This document shows positions 35,327 to 44,753 of a stretch of DNA of 64,000 nucleotides, piece after piece (the stretch's first letter is position 1; the number at the start of each line of letters is the position of its first letter). The notes beneath the pieces were generated by a model, which was not told where the DNA came from, did not search any database, and saw only the letters and a list, made by a program, of their open reading frames with translations. Location: contig NZ_LJIZ01000007.1 in assembly GCF_001420605.1 (NCBI RefSeq), positions 1 to 64,000 on the forward strand, read 5' to 3'. This DNA is from Bacillus sp. FJAT-25509. GTDB lineage: Bacteria; Bacillota; Bacilli; Bacillales; Bacillaceae_G. The position numbers and the translations under genes were made by a program.

Positions 35327-35887
35327 TTACAAACTAAATCTTTCTTTAATTAATTTAGCTACTTCTTCTGCACTCATATTTGTGTTAGTTATCTTTAGAT
35401 AATTTTCTTTCTGAATTTCCCCTTCTATTGAATTTAATCTGTATTTATCCATTGTCTTTATTAAATTGTCTTCAGACCATTCAATATCTCTTTTTGTTGG
35501 TTTATGCTCTAATCTGTGAGGAGTTTTATTTCGTACAAGTCTCTCATCTAGTTCTGCTTCTAGTTCAACAAAATAGGTTGTTGCCCCTTTTGACTCAAAT
35601 ATAGTACAAACTTTCTCGACATAATCCCAATCAGACTTTTGATCCAGAGCCCACACATATGTAAAAATAATTCCATATAAGTTACTTTTTGATACCTCTT
35701 CGAATATTTCATTTCGAAATAAATTAACTAATCTACTCCCTTCCTTTGTTCCATAATCAAAGAACTTACTAACTAAGTCGATTGTCATGTGATTATGAAA
35801 CAATTTCAAATCTGTTATTTTTTCTAATTCATGTCCTACAGTCATTTTCCCCACAGCCTGAGGACCGAATACTAATACAAACTTCAT
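35327..35887 (-). CDS. P-loop nucleotide kinase-like protein (AAA_33/shikimate-kinase-like)
   Basis: This 186-residue protein has a Walker A in FVLVFGPQAVGKMTVG near the N-terminus, a Walker-B-like IIFTYVW region, and a Lys/Arg-rich lid (RLVRNKTPHRLEHKPTKRD). It looks like a small kinase of unknown substrate, and related proteins are common in Bacillus. ATG 35887 follows GGGAGA by 7 bases; an upstream extension to 35929 has no binding site. It is monocistronic with a good terminator. Confidence 0.7.
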   Translation of the reverse strand: MKFVLVFGPQAVGKMTVGHELEKITDLKLFHNHMTIDLVSKFFDYGTKEGSRLVNLFRNEIFEEVSKSNLYGIIFTYVWALDQKSDWDYVEKVCTIFESKGATTYFVELEAELDERLVRNKTPHRLEHKPTKRDIEWSEDNLIKTMDKYRLNSIEGEIQKENYLKITNTNMSAEEVAKLIKERFSL

Positions 35888-36163
35888 GGATTTCTCTCCC
35901 AAATATATTAATTTTTTTATAATCGCCAACGAATATAACTGAATTTTTTGATTAGTATATCACACTTGAAAATAATTAACTTGATAATAAACTTCAGCAT
36001 ACTTAAAAAAACAGAACAATCTGAATGAATTGCATAAGAAATAGTAAAAAAGCAGAAACAAAGAAAAGGAAAATATTCTACGTATATTATCTGTTTACTA
36101 AAAATTTACGAAGTTATCAAAAATTTTTTATTACATTTGGGAACTAATGTGTTAAAATCAGCA

Positions 36164-36192
36164 TATAATTTAAAAAACTTTCCCTAGGGAAA
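36164..36192 (+). promoter_or_regulatory. mntH -10 box with MntR-like palindrome
   Basis: TATAAT (36164-36169) is followed by the perfect 14-bp palindrome TTTCCCTAGGGAAA (36179-36192). This resembles the manganese-responsive MntR box and is placed to block transcription. The -35 box is weak. Confidence 0.65.
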
Positions 36193-36231
36193 AACTATTT
36201 GATGTGTACAATAAAACAGGTGGTGGGAAAC

Positions 36232-37584
36232 ATGTCACAAGAATCACAAGAAAAAGTCATATATAAAGAAGCCGGATGGAGACAGGAACATACACAACCT
36301 AGTTTGCAAGAGGTTCATCGTTCATTATCTGTTCCAAAGAAAGCTAGTAATTTTCGTAAGTTTCTAGCATTTGCTGGCCCAGGATATTTAGTTGCAGTTG
36401 GATATATGGACCCTGGAAACTGGGCAACTTCAATAGCAGGTGGATCTGCATTTAATTACAATTTATTATCTGTTATTTTAATTTCTAATCTTATGGCCAT
36501 CATTCTACAATCATTAGCTGCTAAATTAGGTATCGTTACCGGTAGAGATTTAGCTCAGGCATGTCGAGACCACTTCAGTAAACCTGTATCATTTATGCTT
36601 TGGGTGCTTTGTGAAGCCGCAATTGCTGCATGTGACTTAGCTGAATTAATAGGGTCCGCCATCGCTTTAAATCTATTATTTGGTATTCCGTTGTTTTATG
36701 GAATTTGTTTGACAACTTTAGATATATTCATTGTTTTACTTTTACAAAATAAAGGATTTAGGTATATCGAGGCTTTTGTTATTTCATTAATCATATTAAT
36801 TACTGGTAGTTTTGTTTTTGAATTGATTATGTCTCAACCTGATGTAAAAGCTGTATTTGGTGGATTTATTCCAAGTTCTCAAGTTATTACAGATCCAAAA
36901 ATGCTTTATATTTCTTTAGGAATTTTAGGGGCAACTGTTATGCCTCATAATTTATATCTTCACTCTTCAATCGTTCAAACTAGAAAGTTTGATGTATCTG
37001 ATGCTGGTAAAAAAGAAGCAATTAAATTTGCTACAATCGATTCGACAGTTGCATTAATGATTGCATTGTTTGTGAACGCAGCGATCTTAATATTAGCTGC
37101 TTCAACTTTCTACAAATCGGGTCATACAAATGTTGCATCAATTGAAGATGCATTCCAGCTTCTTACTCCATTACTAGGAACGACTTTAGCAAGTACATTT
37201 TTCGGATTGGCATTATTGGCTTCAGGTCAAAATTCTACTTTAACAGGTACTCTAGCTGGGCAAATTGTAATGGAAGGCTTTTTAAATATTAAACTAAAAC
37301 CTTGGATAAGAAGATTAATAACTCGTTTAATTGCCGTTACACCAGCTCTTATCGTCACTTATTTTTACGGGGCAAAAGGAACTGCGGATTTATTAATACT
37401 AAGTCAGGTAATCTTATCTTTACAGTTATCTTTCGCGGTTATACCACTAGTCATGTTCACTAGTGACGCTAAGAAAATGGGTAAATTTGCTAATAAAACT
37501 TGGCTTAAATCAGTGGCTTGGTCGATTGCTTCAGTTATTGCAGTATTAAATGTGTATTTACTTTGGGCAACATTCTTTAAATAA
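36232..37584 (+). CDS. mntH: Manganese/proton symporter MntH (Nramp family)
   Basis: MntH imports Mn(II) with protons. The protein is 450 residues with eleven membrane helices. The metal-binding motif of helix 1 is present as [15 protein letters not shown], and the helix 6 motif as [14 protein letters not shown], both intact. I chose ATG 36232, 8 bases after the GGTGG region; ATG 36199 lies between the palindrome and the binding site. A perfect MntR-like palindrome precedes it, so repression by MntR with excess manganese is likely. It is monocistronic. Confidence 0.95.
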   Translation: MSQESQEKVIYKEAGWRQEHTQPSLQEVHRSLSVPKKASNFRKFLAFAGPGYLVAVGYMDPGNWATSIAGGSAFNYNLLSVILISNLMAIILQSLAAKLGIVTGRDLAQACRDHFSKPVSFMLWVLCEAAIAACDLAELIGSAIALNLLFGIPLFYGICLTTLDIFIVLLLQNKGFRYIEAFVISLIILITGSFVFELIMSQPDVKAVFGGFIPSSQVITDPKMLYISLGILGATVMPHNLYLHSSIVQTRKFDVSDAGKKEAIKFATIDSTVALMIALFVNAAILILAASTFYKSGHTNVASIEDAFQLLTPLLGTTLASTFFGLALLASGQNSTLTGTLAGQIVMEGFLNIKLKPWIRRLITRLIAVTPALIVTYFYGAKGTADLLILSQVILSLQLSFAVIPLVMFTSDAKKMGKFANKTWLKSVAWSIASVIAVLNVYLLWATFFK

Positions 37585-37595
37585 TAAATTGAAAC

Positions 37596-37630
37596 AAAAA
37601 AGATTGAACAATTGTTCAATCTTTTTTTAC
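37596..37630. terminator. Terminator after mntH
   Basis: AAAAGATTGAAC and GTTCAATCTTTT form a perfect stem with A/T-run flanks. Confidence 0.92.
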
Positions 37631-37701
37631 TTTCACTTTTAAAGAAGCTTTGCTTATAGAGAATCTATCTGGGTATTTGATGCACTTTAATCTTTAAACG
37701 T

Positions 37702-37740
37702 AAAAAACAGAAAAAACCCAAATGATTTTTCTGTTTTTTA
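37702..37740 (-). terminator. Terminator overlapping the end of the TipA-like gene
   Basis: AAAAAACAGAAAAA (37702-37715) pairs with TTTTTCTGTTTTTT (37726-37739). The arms reach into the stop codon of the minus-strand gene. Confidence 0.75.
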
Positions 37741-38562
37741 TGATTTATGACCATCTAGATTTTGATGATAATATATACTAGCTTGTCTAATAAAATCTAA
37801 TTCAAATTCTGGAATTGTATATGTTTTTGGCTTTTGATCTTCGGGTAACGATTTAAATCTTTCCCAAGATTTTTTCATGCCCTCTTTAATTTCTGGATCA
37901 TTTTGACTATAACGACTATTCATTTCCATCAAAAACTTAACAAGTTCTTGCGCTTCAACACTTTCAATTGTATATCCTTCATGAACTAGCTCTGTTAATT
38001 TGCTTCTAAAATATTGATAATCATTTAAATGACGAACATGGTTTCCTTCAGTCCATCCTCGCTTCGCTAATTTTTGTAAAGTAGCTTTAGTATATGACTG
38101 CTTGGCGATGTTCCTCATCACTTTTCGGTCTTCAGTTGATAAATATTTATTTACCCAATCAGGCTTCAAATTAAAATGTGCTATTTGAATCAACTCTGTA
38201 ACACTTTCATAATCAATTGAATCAGATTTTATCGATGTTTCTACCTGCTCAATCACATTAACAATCTGATCAATTTGATCTTTTTTAGCTTTCAACATTG
38301 CTTTTTGTTCTTTTAACTTCTTTGATAAATCTAAACTACTTTCCGTTAAAATCGATTGAATATCTTTTAAAGTAAAACCTAAAAATTTGAAGGTAAGTAT
38401 TGATTGAAGATGAACTAAATCATAATCTGTGTATAACTTAAAACCCGATTCGTCGGTATTTGTTGGTATTAATAAACCAATTTTGTCGTAGTATCGTAGT
38501 GTTCTAACAGAAATAGAAGTTTTTCTGGCAAATTCGGTTATATAATAATACTTACTATCCAC
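37738..38562 (-). CDS. MerR-family regulator with TipAS-like ligand domain
   Basis: This 274-residue regulator has a MerR DNA-binding domain at about residues 5-75 (YYITEFARKTSISVRTLRYYDKIG), a coiled coil (about 80-115), and a roughly 140-residue C-terminal domain (WTEGNHVRHLNDYQYF, IKEGMKKSWERF). This layout is the TipA/Mta class that binds drug-like ligands and activates export genes. The GTG start 38562 is 7 bases after AAAGGAGG. The promoter reads on the minus strand with TTGACT 17 bases from TATAAA. No obvious target pump is adjacent, so it may be self-activating or act elsewhere. Confidence 0.82.
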   Translation of the reverse strand: MDSKYYYITEFARKTSISVRTLRYYDKIGLLIPTNTDESGFKLYTDYDLVHLQSILTFKFLGFTLKDIQSILTESSLDLSKKLKEQKAMLKAKKDQIDQIVNVIEQVETSIKSDSIDYESVTELIQIAHFNLKPDWVNKYLSTEDRKVMRNIAKQSYTKATLQKLAKRGWTEGNHVRHLNDYQYFRSKLTELVHEGYTIESVEAQELVKFLMEMNSRYSQNDPEIKEGMKKSWERFKSLPEDQKPKTYTIPEFELDFIRQASIYYHQNLDGHKS

Positions 38563-38587
38563 GATCTCTCCTCCTTTCTTTTCACAG

Positions 38588-38616
38588 TTTATACGGTTAC
38601 GTAGCGTCATAGTCAA
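38588..38616 (-). promoter_or_regulatory. Promoter of the TipA-like regulator
   Basis: On the minus strand TTGACT (38611-38616) and TATAAA (38588-38593) are 17 bases apart. TACGTA with flanking ACG/CGT forms a MerR-type dyad in the spacer. Confidence 0.6.
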
Positions 38617-38670
38617 TCGTATTAATTAAAGAAGGGCGTGTGGAATTCTCCAGGCTGCAAAAAAGGATGA

Positions 38671-38744
38671 ACTGCAATTAAATTTCGAAAACCGCAATTA
38701 AAATTAGCAAATCTGCAATTAAATTCCTAATAACCGCAATTAAG
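38671..38744. repeat. Array of four YGCAATTAA repeats with about 21-bp period
   Basis: TGCAATTAA, CGCAATTAA, TGCAATTAA and CGCAATTAA start at 38673, 38693, 38714 and 38735, so the steps are 20, 21 and 21 bases (two helical turns). T- and C-initial copies alternate. Repeats are too short for CRISPR. No ORF crosses the array. Confidence 0.75.
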
Positions 38745-38874
38745 ACTAAAAATTACCCATACCAGTTAAGGTATTATGACATGAAAATCGTACAATATTG
38801 GCTATTCCAAAGTGGAAAACCTGCAAGTATACCCTAATTCTTAGTATATTGGATAAAATCTACTTATTATTTAT
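38745..38874. other. Intergenic stretch, nothing recognised
   Basis: Between the repeat array and the terminator at 38875 I see no gene with a ribosome binding site. An 18-codon plus-strand frame from 38781 lacks one. Confidence 0.4.
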
Positions 38875-38928
38875 AAAAAAGGGGCGATCATATCAACTAC
38901 AAATAAAAAGTGTAGCCATGATCCCCCC
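38875..38928 (-). terminator. Terminator of the alpha/beta hydrolase gene
   Basis: GGGGCGATCAT (38881) pairs with ATGATCCCC, with ACTACA/TGTAG nested inside. On the minus strand it is followed by TTTTTT. Confidence 0.7.
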
Positions 38929-39023
38929 ACATAGTTCATACAATTAAAAAGGCCGCTCCTTAGTCTGTTAACCCGGCATATGGAACAACCTACAATTTCA
39001 GATCTATCGCATAAAACCTAAAC

Positions 39024-39905
39024 TTATTTTAAAAATTTATCAATAATTGAGATTTGATCATTAGTATTTAAAGCAGGTGCATGACCAACTTTAGGTATTG
39101 TTTCCATTTGGAACTTTTGCGTTTCCTTCATTTTTGATGCTACATCAAGTGGCAAGACGTCCGAAACTTCTCCCCGAATGAGTAAAATCTTGGACTGAAT
39201 AGCCTCCCAGTAATTCCATAAAGTTAAATCCTCAGTATGCTGAAATTGTAATGCAATTTTAGGATCATAATCTGGGCCTATTCCACCCTCATCTCTTCTA
39301 CGGCAAGAATTTTGCGTAAAGTCATTCCATTCTTCTTCACTTGAAACACCAAAAGAATGATAAATTAATTTATAGTAATTTTTCAATTCAGTAAATGTTT
39401 TAAATTGCGGTGGTGAACCAACATAGCTAATAATTCTCTTAATTCCTTCAATATCTTGTGGTTGGTTTTCTGAAGCACCTGCCCCAATATCATTTAATAC
39501 TAAATGGGAAATACGATTTAGATGTTCCGGCGTACCAGAAAGTCGCATTCCAATTGCTCCACCCATCGAAGTTCCTACCCAACGAACTTGTTCAATTTCT
39601 AAACGATCTAATAAACCAATGGCTATATTTACATAGTTTTCAAAACAGTAATCTTGCTCAGGAGAAGTACTCCACTGACTTAATCCTCGTCCAATCGTAT
39701 CTGGGCAAATTACATGATAGTCCTTAGCTAAATGACGAGCTAAAATATCAAAATCCCTGCCATTTCTAGTTAAACCATGCCAACAAACAACTGTTGGATT
39801 TTTTCTTTCTCCCCATTCTGTAAAATGAAGTTCCATTCCATTAATCGATTCAAACCGAGATTCAGGATAAAAAATATCAATCACTCCATTCATTTTAGTG
39901 TCCAC
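39024..39905 (-). CDS. Alpha/beta hydrolase
   Basis: This 293-residue alpha/beta-fold hydrolase has the nucleophile elbow GTSMGG (Ser in WVGTSMGGAIG), the oxyanion-region motif CWHGLTRNGRDFD, and the catalytic His in KVGHAPALN near the end. It belongs to the esterase/haloperoxidase-like branch; the substrate is unknown. The GTG at 39905 gives the longest form; ATG 39893 is an alternative, since neither has a strong binding site. It is monocistronic, followed by its terminator. Confidence 0.82.
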   Translation of the reverse strand: MDTKMNGVIDIFYPESRFESINGMELHFTEWGERKNPTVVCWHGLTRNGRDFDILARHLAKDYHVICPDTIGRGLSQWSTSPEQDYCFENYVNIAIGLLDRLEIEQVRWVGTSMGGAIGMRLSGTPEHLNRISHLVLNDIGAGASENQPQDIEGIKRIISYVGSPPQFKTFTELKNYYKLIYHSFGVSSEEEWNDFTQNSCRRRDEGGIGPDYDPKIALQFQHTEDLTLWNYWEAIQSKILLIRGEVSDVLPLDVASKMKETQKFQMETIPKVGHAPALNTNDQISIIDKFLK

Positions 39906-39976
39906 TTTATGTAATATTCGATTTTTATAAAAATATCCCTATAAAAACTACCGATAAAAAATGAAACGATTCGGGT

Positions 39977-40366
39977 CTATTTATATAATAATAATGACAA
40001 ATACAACACAATCATGAATATTAAAAAAGAAAATAGAATTGATACAAGAATAATTGAATTATGAGTAGGTAAAAATTTTCCATTTTGAATTTCTTTCCGC
40101 TTTTTACTGTACAGAATAGTAGCTAATACACCCGTAATAAAACCAACAATACATGCATATATGCCAAGAAAAATTGCTAATGTATTAATGAATTGGTTAT
40201 CACTAATTTTAATTGTAAAGTGTAGTGAAGTTGTTAAAAATCCTACACCAGTAATTGAGATCGCAGTACGCAGCCATGCTAAATATGTCCTTTCGTTTGC
40301 TAGATGCTGTTGTGCATATTTAACACTTTCATCTGAGAAATCCTTTACTTTATTTAAAGAAACCAT
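39977..40366 (-). CDS. DUF202 (YidH-family) membrane protein
   Basis: This 129-residue inner-membrane protein has the DUF202 signature QQHLANERTYLAWLRTAIS before the first of three membrane helices. The Arg/Trp-rich amphipathic start is conserved in the family; function is unknown. It is codirectional with the hydrolase downstream, with a 71-base gap, and might be cotranscribed. Confidence 0.85.
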   Translation of the reverse strand: MVSLNKVKDFSDESVKYAQQHLANERTYLAWLRTAISITGVGFLTTSLHFTIKISDNQFINTLAIFLGIYACIVGFITGVLATILYSKKRKEIQNGKFLPTHNSIILVSILFSFLIFMIVLYLSLLLYK

Positions 40367-40587
40367 ATTAAATTACCCCTATCAAAGATTTATAGAGTGA
40401 TAAACTTGTAGAAAACATATCTAAGTTTTAGTTTAATCTTTAAAATTTAAGATTTAGTAAAATTGAGGTTACGTTTAGATAAAATTGAAATGGGGTAATG
40501 TAAATCTATATTATTTACTAAGGAGTTAACAGAAGACTTCTATATAAATAGAAGAAATAACGTCATAAGACTGGGCTATCAAAAATA

Positions 40588-40632
40588 AAACGGTCAAAAA
40601 GATGGTAATTTCCGTCCATCTTTCTGACCGTT
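40588..40632 (-). terminator. Terminator of the metNIQ-amidohydrolase operon
   Basis: AAACGGTC (40588-40595) pairs with GACCGTT, extended by AAAGATGG/CCATCTTT inside. On the minus strand it is followed by TTTATTTTT. Confidence 0.88.
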
Positions 40633-40640
40633 CAAGCTAA

Positions 40641-41831
40641 CTATTTTTCTGTTTGCTGAAATTCATTTTGAACCTTTTCCAAAAGGTTTTTATCGGTAAT
40701 TAAACGATAGCCCGTTAGAGCCAATGCTTTTGCTCCCGTAACTAGAGCATGATCACCAAGTGGCGACCTCGCAGCTTCACGGAATTCATTCGTATGAGCA
40801 ATTAAATCATCAGGTCCAATTTTAATATATGCGTGAGAAGTCGGAACAACGTGGCTTACGTTTCCGGCATCAGTAGATCCAAGCCCGCCGCTTTTGCTAT
40901 TCACTACTTCACCCAATAGGCTTAGTTCTTCACCTACAATCTCATCAAGAGATTGATTGATAATAAAATCATGGACTTCATTTTGAAATCTTTCAATTTT
41001 CACAGTACTGCCAGTTGCAATTGCTGCTCCTTCGGCAATATTACGAATCTTAGTGGATACTTCCTCCGTTCTTTTCCAAGTACTAGCACGGATGAAAAAT
41101 CTTGCTGAAGCATACTCTGGAATAATATTTGGTGCATCGCCTCCATGAGTGATAATTCCGTGTATGCGAACATCACTAGTAAGCTGCTGACGAAGGGCGT
41201 TAATTCCATTGAATAACTGGATTACTGCATCTAAAGCATTAATTCCATGTTCTGGAGACCCAGCAGCATGTGCTGCTCTTCCATAAAAATGGAAGTCTAA
41301 AGGATCTACTGCCAAAGATGGAGTCGACAAACCAGTTTTACCACTTGGGTGGAGCATAAGAGCTGCATCAACGCCTTCTAGTAATCCATTTTTTACAAAA
41401 CTCCCTTTTGCACTTCCGTTTGGTCCACCCTCTTCTGCTGGTGTTCCAAATATGACAACCTCTCCTCCGATCTCAGAAATGACTTCAGCAAGAGCGATTC
41501 CTGCTGCTACACTCGTTGTTCCAATAATATTATGTCCGCATGCATGACCAAGACCAGGTAGTGCATCATATTCTGCTAAAAAAGCGATAGTTGGGCCTTG
41601 CTTAGATGACGTTTTTCTTGCTACAAAGCCTGTTTCATGCCCTGCAATATTACGTGTGACATCGAAACCAGCTTCTACTAAAATTTTAGAATGTGTTTCT
41701 GATGCAAAAAATTCTTGATTGCCAATTTCAGGCTTCTCATGAATCTTGTGGCTAATTTCAAGATAAACTTCCTTCGATTCCTCAATACTTTTCACAATTT
41801 GCTCTCTTTGTGTTTCAATTTTGACTGTCAT
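40641..41831 (-). CDS. M20-family amidohydrolase/peptidase in the methionine-uptake operon
   Basis: This 396-residue metal-dependent amidohydrolase of the aminoacylase/AbgB type (M20D) has metal-site motifs in EYDALPGLGHACGHN and AEEGGPNGSAKG, and a dimerisation domain follows with HAAGSPEHGINALDA. Such enzymes remove acyl or other groups from N-acylated amino acids. It lies 46 bases downstream of metQ and shares the SAM-riboswitch-controlled transcript, so its substrate is probably an N-acylated sulfur amino acid or dipeptide imported by MetNIQ. That link is inference. Confidence 0.85.
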   Translation of the reverse strand: MTVKIETQREQIVKSIEESKEVYLEISHKIHEKPEIGNQEFFASETHSKILVEAGFDVTRNIAGHETGFVARKTSSKQGPTIAFLAEYDALPGLGHACGHNIIGTTSVAAGIALAEVISEIGGEVVIFGTPAEEGGPNGSAKGSFVKNGLLEGVDAALMLHPSGKTGLSTPSLAVDPLDFHFYGRAAHAAGSPEHGINALDAVIQLFNGINALRQQLTSDVRIHGIITHGGDAPNIIPEYASARFFIRASTWKRTEEVSTKIRNIAEGAAIATGSTVKIERFQNEVHDFIINQSLDEIVGEELSLLGEVVNSKSGGLGSTDAGNVSHVVPTSHAYIKIGPDDLIAHTNEFREAARSPLGDHALVTGAKALALTGYRLITDKNLLEKVQNEFQQTEK

Positions 41832-41877
41832 TTAAACTTTTCTCCCTTCCATTCTTTTAAATAAGCATGAACTAGTT

Positions 41878-42726
41878 TTATAGATTTTTAATTTTATCAA
41901 CCGAAATAACTACTGGAACCGTAGCACCTTTGTCACGTTTAATAATGTAATCATGAACTTCTTTTGATTGATAAGCCTTTACAATCTTTGCAAAGTCCTT
42001 GTCATTTTTATTCTTCGTACGAGATGCAATAACATTGATATACGGCATAGCTGCTTTATCATTAGGATCTTCTTTATAAAGTGGGTCCTTTGCAGGGTCT
42101 AAGCCCGCTTGAACGGCGAATCCATTATTGATGATCGCTGCTGCCACATCATCCAATGATCTAGCTGTTTGCCCTGCAGCAATCGGTTTGATTTTTAAAT
42201 GCTTAGGATTTTCTTTAATTTGTTCAATACTTCCTTTAGGGTCAAAATTATCTACTAAACTAATTAACTTTGAAGATTGTAATAGTTTAAGTGCACGGCC
42301 AGCGTTCGTAACATCATTTGGTATCGTAATCGTTGCTCCATCTGGAATATCACTTAGCTCTTTAAATTTATGTGAGTAAATCCCCATTGGCGCAATCACT
42401 GTCGAGCCAATCGCTGAAATATCTAAATTATGATCGCCTTTAAATTGGTTCATATAAGTAATCGTTTGAAAAGAATTTAAATCAAGGCTACCGTCATTAA
42501 GTGCTGTGTTAGGCTGAACATAATCTGAAAATGATATAATTTTCAATTTAATCCCTTCATTTTTCACTTGTTTTTGTACAATATTCCAAAGTTCATAATC
42601 ATCACCGTTAATACCAATCTTAACTGTTCTCTCTTTTCCATTACCTGATGATACATTAGAACCACATGCTGATAATACCGAAACCGTTAATAATAATGCT
42701 GCAAAAATAGTAAAAAACTTTTTCAT
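41878..42726 (-). CDS. metQ: Methionine ABC transporter substrate-binding lipoprotein MetQ
   Basis: This NlpA/MetQ-family lipoprotein binds methionine outside the membrane. From ATG 42726 it has 282 residues with a signal peptide ending in the lipobox LSAC (VSVLSACGSN). DLNSFQTITYMNQF and the IPNDVTNAGRALKLLQ segment are typical. AAGGAGG lies before this ATG inside metI, and the start overlaps the metI stop by 4 bases (ATGA). A longer frame from 42756 lies inside metI and lacks a binding site. Confidence 0.95.
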   Translation of the reverse strand: MKKFFTIFAALLLTVSVLSACGSNVSSGNGKERTVKIGINGDDYELWNIVQKQVKNEGIKLKIISFSDYVQPNTALNDGSLDLNSFQTITYMNQFKGDHNLDISAIGSTVIAPMGIYSHKFKELSDIPDGATITIPNDVTNAGRALKLLQSSKLISLVDNFDPKGSIEQIKENPKHLKIKPIAAGQTARSLDDVAAAIINNGFAVQAGLDPAKDPLYKEDPNDKAAMPYINVIASRTKNKNDKDFAKIVKAYQSKEVHDYIIKRDKGATVPVVISVDKIKNL

Positions 42727-43391
42727 CCTCTTTTCCTCCTTACGTATCTTGACCACGTATTTCCTAAACTTTGTATGAGTTGAACAATAACTACTAGTAA
42801 AACAACTGTAATGACAATAACCAATGTTTCAAAGCGCTGATAACCATATGTAATAGCTAAGTCACCTAATCCCCCAGCACCAACAGCACCAGCTGCCGCA
42901 GTCGATCCAATCAATCCAATCGTTGCTGTTGTAAATGATAGAATCAACGATGGAATCGCTTCAGGTAAAATAAACTTCACGATGATTTGAAACTTTGTTG
43001 CTCCCATTGAATAGGCTGTTTCCAGCACTCCCTTATCCACTTCTAGCATGGAATTCTCAATCAATCTTGCCAAATAAGGTCCTACAAAGATTGAAAGCGG
43101 AACAATTGCTGCAACTACGCCAATGGACGTTCCCGTCAATAATCTAGTAAACGGTATAATGGCAACTAGTAAAATAATAAATGGTACAGATCGAACAATA
43201 TTTATAATGGTATTTAACAACGTAAATAAAGGTTTGTTTTCCATTATATGACCTGGCCTTGTTACAACTAGGATAATACCTAAAGGTAATCCTATAATTG
43301 TGCCAAAAATAAATGACCCTAGTACAGTTAGAAATGTATCTTGAGTTGCCTGCAAAAACTGCGGCCAAAAGAATTCCCAATTAAGCTCCAT
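42723..43391 (-). CDS. metI: Methionine ABC transporter permease MetI
   Basis: This 222-residue permease has five membrane helices and the coupling EAA loop (LETAYSMGATKFQIIVKFILPEA, near residues 125-147). AAAGAVGAGGLGDLAI near the C-terminus is typical of MetI. It overlaps the metN 3' end by 11 bases and metQ by 4. Confidence 0.95.
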   Translation of the reverse strand: MELNWEFFWPQFLQATQDTFLTVLGSFIFGTIIGLPLGIILVVTRPGHIMENKPLFTLLNTIINIVRSVPFIILLVAIIPFTRLLTGTSIGVVAAIVPLSIFVGPYLARLIENSMLEVDKGVLETAYSMGATKFQIIVKFILPEAIPSLILSFTTATIGLIGSTAAAGAVGAGGLGDLAITYGYQRFETLVIVITVVLLVVIVQLIQSLGNTWSRYVRRKRG

Positions 43392-44397
43392 TTAACTCAA
43401 CCTCCCTTACATCTATCCCCTTTTCCGAAATAAATTTAATAGCTTTTGCGCTTTCCTCTTTTGTTCCTTCTAGTGCCACAAGCAAATTCCCATAAGGTCT
43501 TTCTTGTAGCTCTGTAATCGATCCATAAAGAATGTTTAAATGAATATCGAATTTTTTAAGAACCTCCGATAATAGTGGATTGGCTGCCTTTTCACCTAGG
43601 AAGACTAATTGATAATATTTCCCCTTTGATAATTTTTTCGATAACTTAGACGGCACCTCATTTTGTAATACAGTGTTAACAAAATTCTTTGTAATACTTT
43701 TTTGTGGATTCGTAAAAACGTCGTAAACATTACCTTCCTCGACAATTTCACCATCATCAATGACAGCCACTTTATCACATAAATCACGAATTACACTCAT
43801 TTCATGGGTAATAAGAAAAATTGTAAGATTATAGGATTTATTTACCTTCCTTAAAAGCTCTAATACATTCTTTGTTGTTTCAGGGTCTAATGCAGATGTA
43901 GCTTCATCACATAGCAACAGATCTGGGTCTGTTACAAGTGCCCTTGCAATTCCAACTCTTTGCTTTTGTCCCCCCGATAAGTGCCCCGGAAATACATCTT
44001 GCTTCCCTGTCAGTCCAACAAATTCAATTAATTCCATTACCTTTTCCTGAACATCCCGTTTCTTCTTTCCTTCAAGGTATAGCGGCATTGCGATATTATC
44101 AAATACCGTTTTGGCTGAAAGTAGATTGAAGTGTTGGAATACGACACCAATTTTTCTACGTGTCTTACGTAACTCTTCATCATTTAATGTCATTAAGTTC
44201 AATCCATCTATCAGAACTGATCCTTCTGTTGGCTCTTCAAGTCTATTTAAACAACGAATCAATGTACTTTTTCCCGCTCCGGAAAAGCCAATGATTCCAT
44301 AGATCTCACCTTTCTCAATTTTCATATTAATATTATTTAAAGCTTTAATTGGTGGCCTTCCAGGATAAACCTTGGAGACATTTTTAATCTCAATCAA
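43381..44397 (-). CDS. metN: Methionine ABC transporter ATPase MetN
   Basis: This 338-residue ATPase has Walker A GFSGAGKS, signature LSGGQKQRVGIARAL, Walker B LLLCDEATSALDP and the H-loop LITHEM. A C-terminal NIL domain (about 260-338) can bind methionine and cause transinhibition. TTG 44397 is chosen because GGAGGA is 6 bases upstream; the longer frame to 44430 lacks a binding site. It is the first gene after the SAM riboswitch. Confidence 0.95.
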   Translation of the reverse strand: MIEIKNVSKVYPGRPPIKALNNINMKIEKGEIYGIIGFSGAGKSTLIRCLNRLEEPTEGSVLIDGLNLMTLNDEELRKTRRKIGVVFQHFNLLSAKTVFDNIAMPLYLEGKKKRDVQEKVMELIEFVGLTGKQDVFPGHLSGGQKQRVGIARALVTDPDLLLCDEATSALDPETTKNVLELLRKVNKSYNLTIFLITHEMSVIRDLCDKVAVIDDGEIVEEGNVYDVFTNPQKSITKNFVNTVLQNEVPSKLSKKLSKGKYYQLVFLGEKAANPLLSEVLKKFDIHLNILYGSITELQERPYGNLLVALEGTKEESAKAIKFISEKGIDVREVELNGA

Positions 44398-44504
44398 ATT
44401 TCTTCCTCCAATGCAAGTTATTCCAAACATTATAACTAAGTAAACACATTTGAAAACTAGGTTTTATAATTATATTTTCTCCTTTTTCTCCTATGGCAAC
44501 TCAT

Positions 44505-44550
44505 CAAAAAACCCCCCTTCTTATCCAATAAGACAGATAAGAAGAGGGGT
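44505..44550 (-). terminator. SAM-riboswitch terminator before metN
   Basis: On the minus strand CCCCTCTTCTTATC pairs with GATAAGAAGGGG, followed by TTTTTT. The 5' arm CTTCTTATC is also complementary to the aptamer 3' end GATAAGAAG (44572-44580), giving an evident anti-terminator. Confidence 0.92.
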
Positions 44551-44574
44551 TATAATATATAAGCCACTTTACTT

Positions 44575-44688
44575 CTTATCTTTCAAATCGCTTAAACGAT
44601 TTGCAGGAATTAGCACGGTATTTGTTTCGGAACAACAAACCCGTTGCCGAGGTATCGTAGGGCCAGTCCCTCCACCTCTCTGGATAAG
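44575..44688 (-). promoter_or_regulatory. SAM (S-box) riboswitch aptamer for metN-metI-metQ
   Basis: Read on the minus strand the S-box blocks occur in order: CTTATCCAGAGAGGTGGAGG, GACTGGCCC, GATACCTCGGCAAC, then CCGTGCTAATTCC and the closing GATAAG. Stem P1 pairs CTTATC with GATAAG. Binding of SAM should favour the terminator and shut off uptake. Confidence 0.96.
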
Positions 44689-44724
44689 TAATAGAATTTA
44701 TTAAGTTTTTAAATTATTGAGTTC

Positions 44725-44753
44725 ATGTTATCTCTCTTTTTATAATACGTCAA
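44725..44753 (-). promoter_or_regulatory. Promoter of the met operon
   Basis: On the minus strand TTGACG (44748-44753) and TAACAT (44725-44730) are 17 bases apart, about 37 bases upstream of the S-box. Confidence 0.6.

Noticed and set aside
37996-38562. Adjacent drug efflux pump as target of the TipA-like regulator
   Set aside because: The neighbours are mntH and a hydrolase; no efflux gene is next to it.
38671-38744. CRISPR array
   Set aside because: Repeats are only 9 bases and spacers about 12, with no cas genes in the window.
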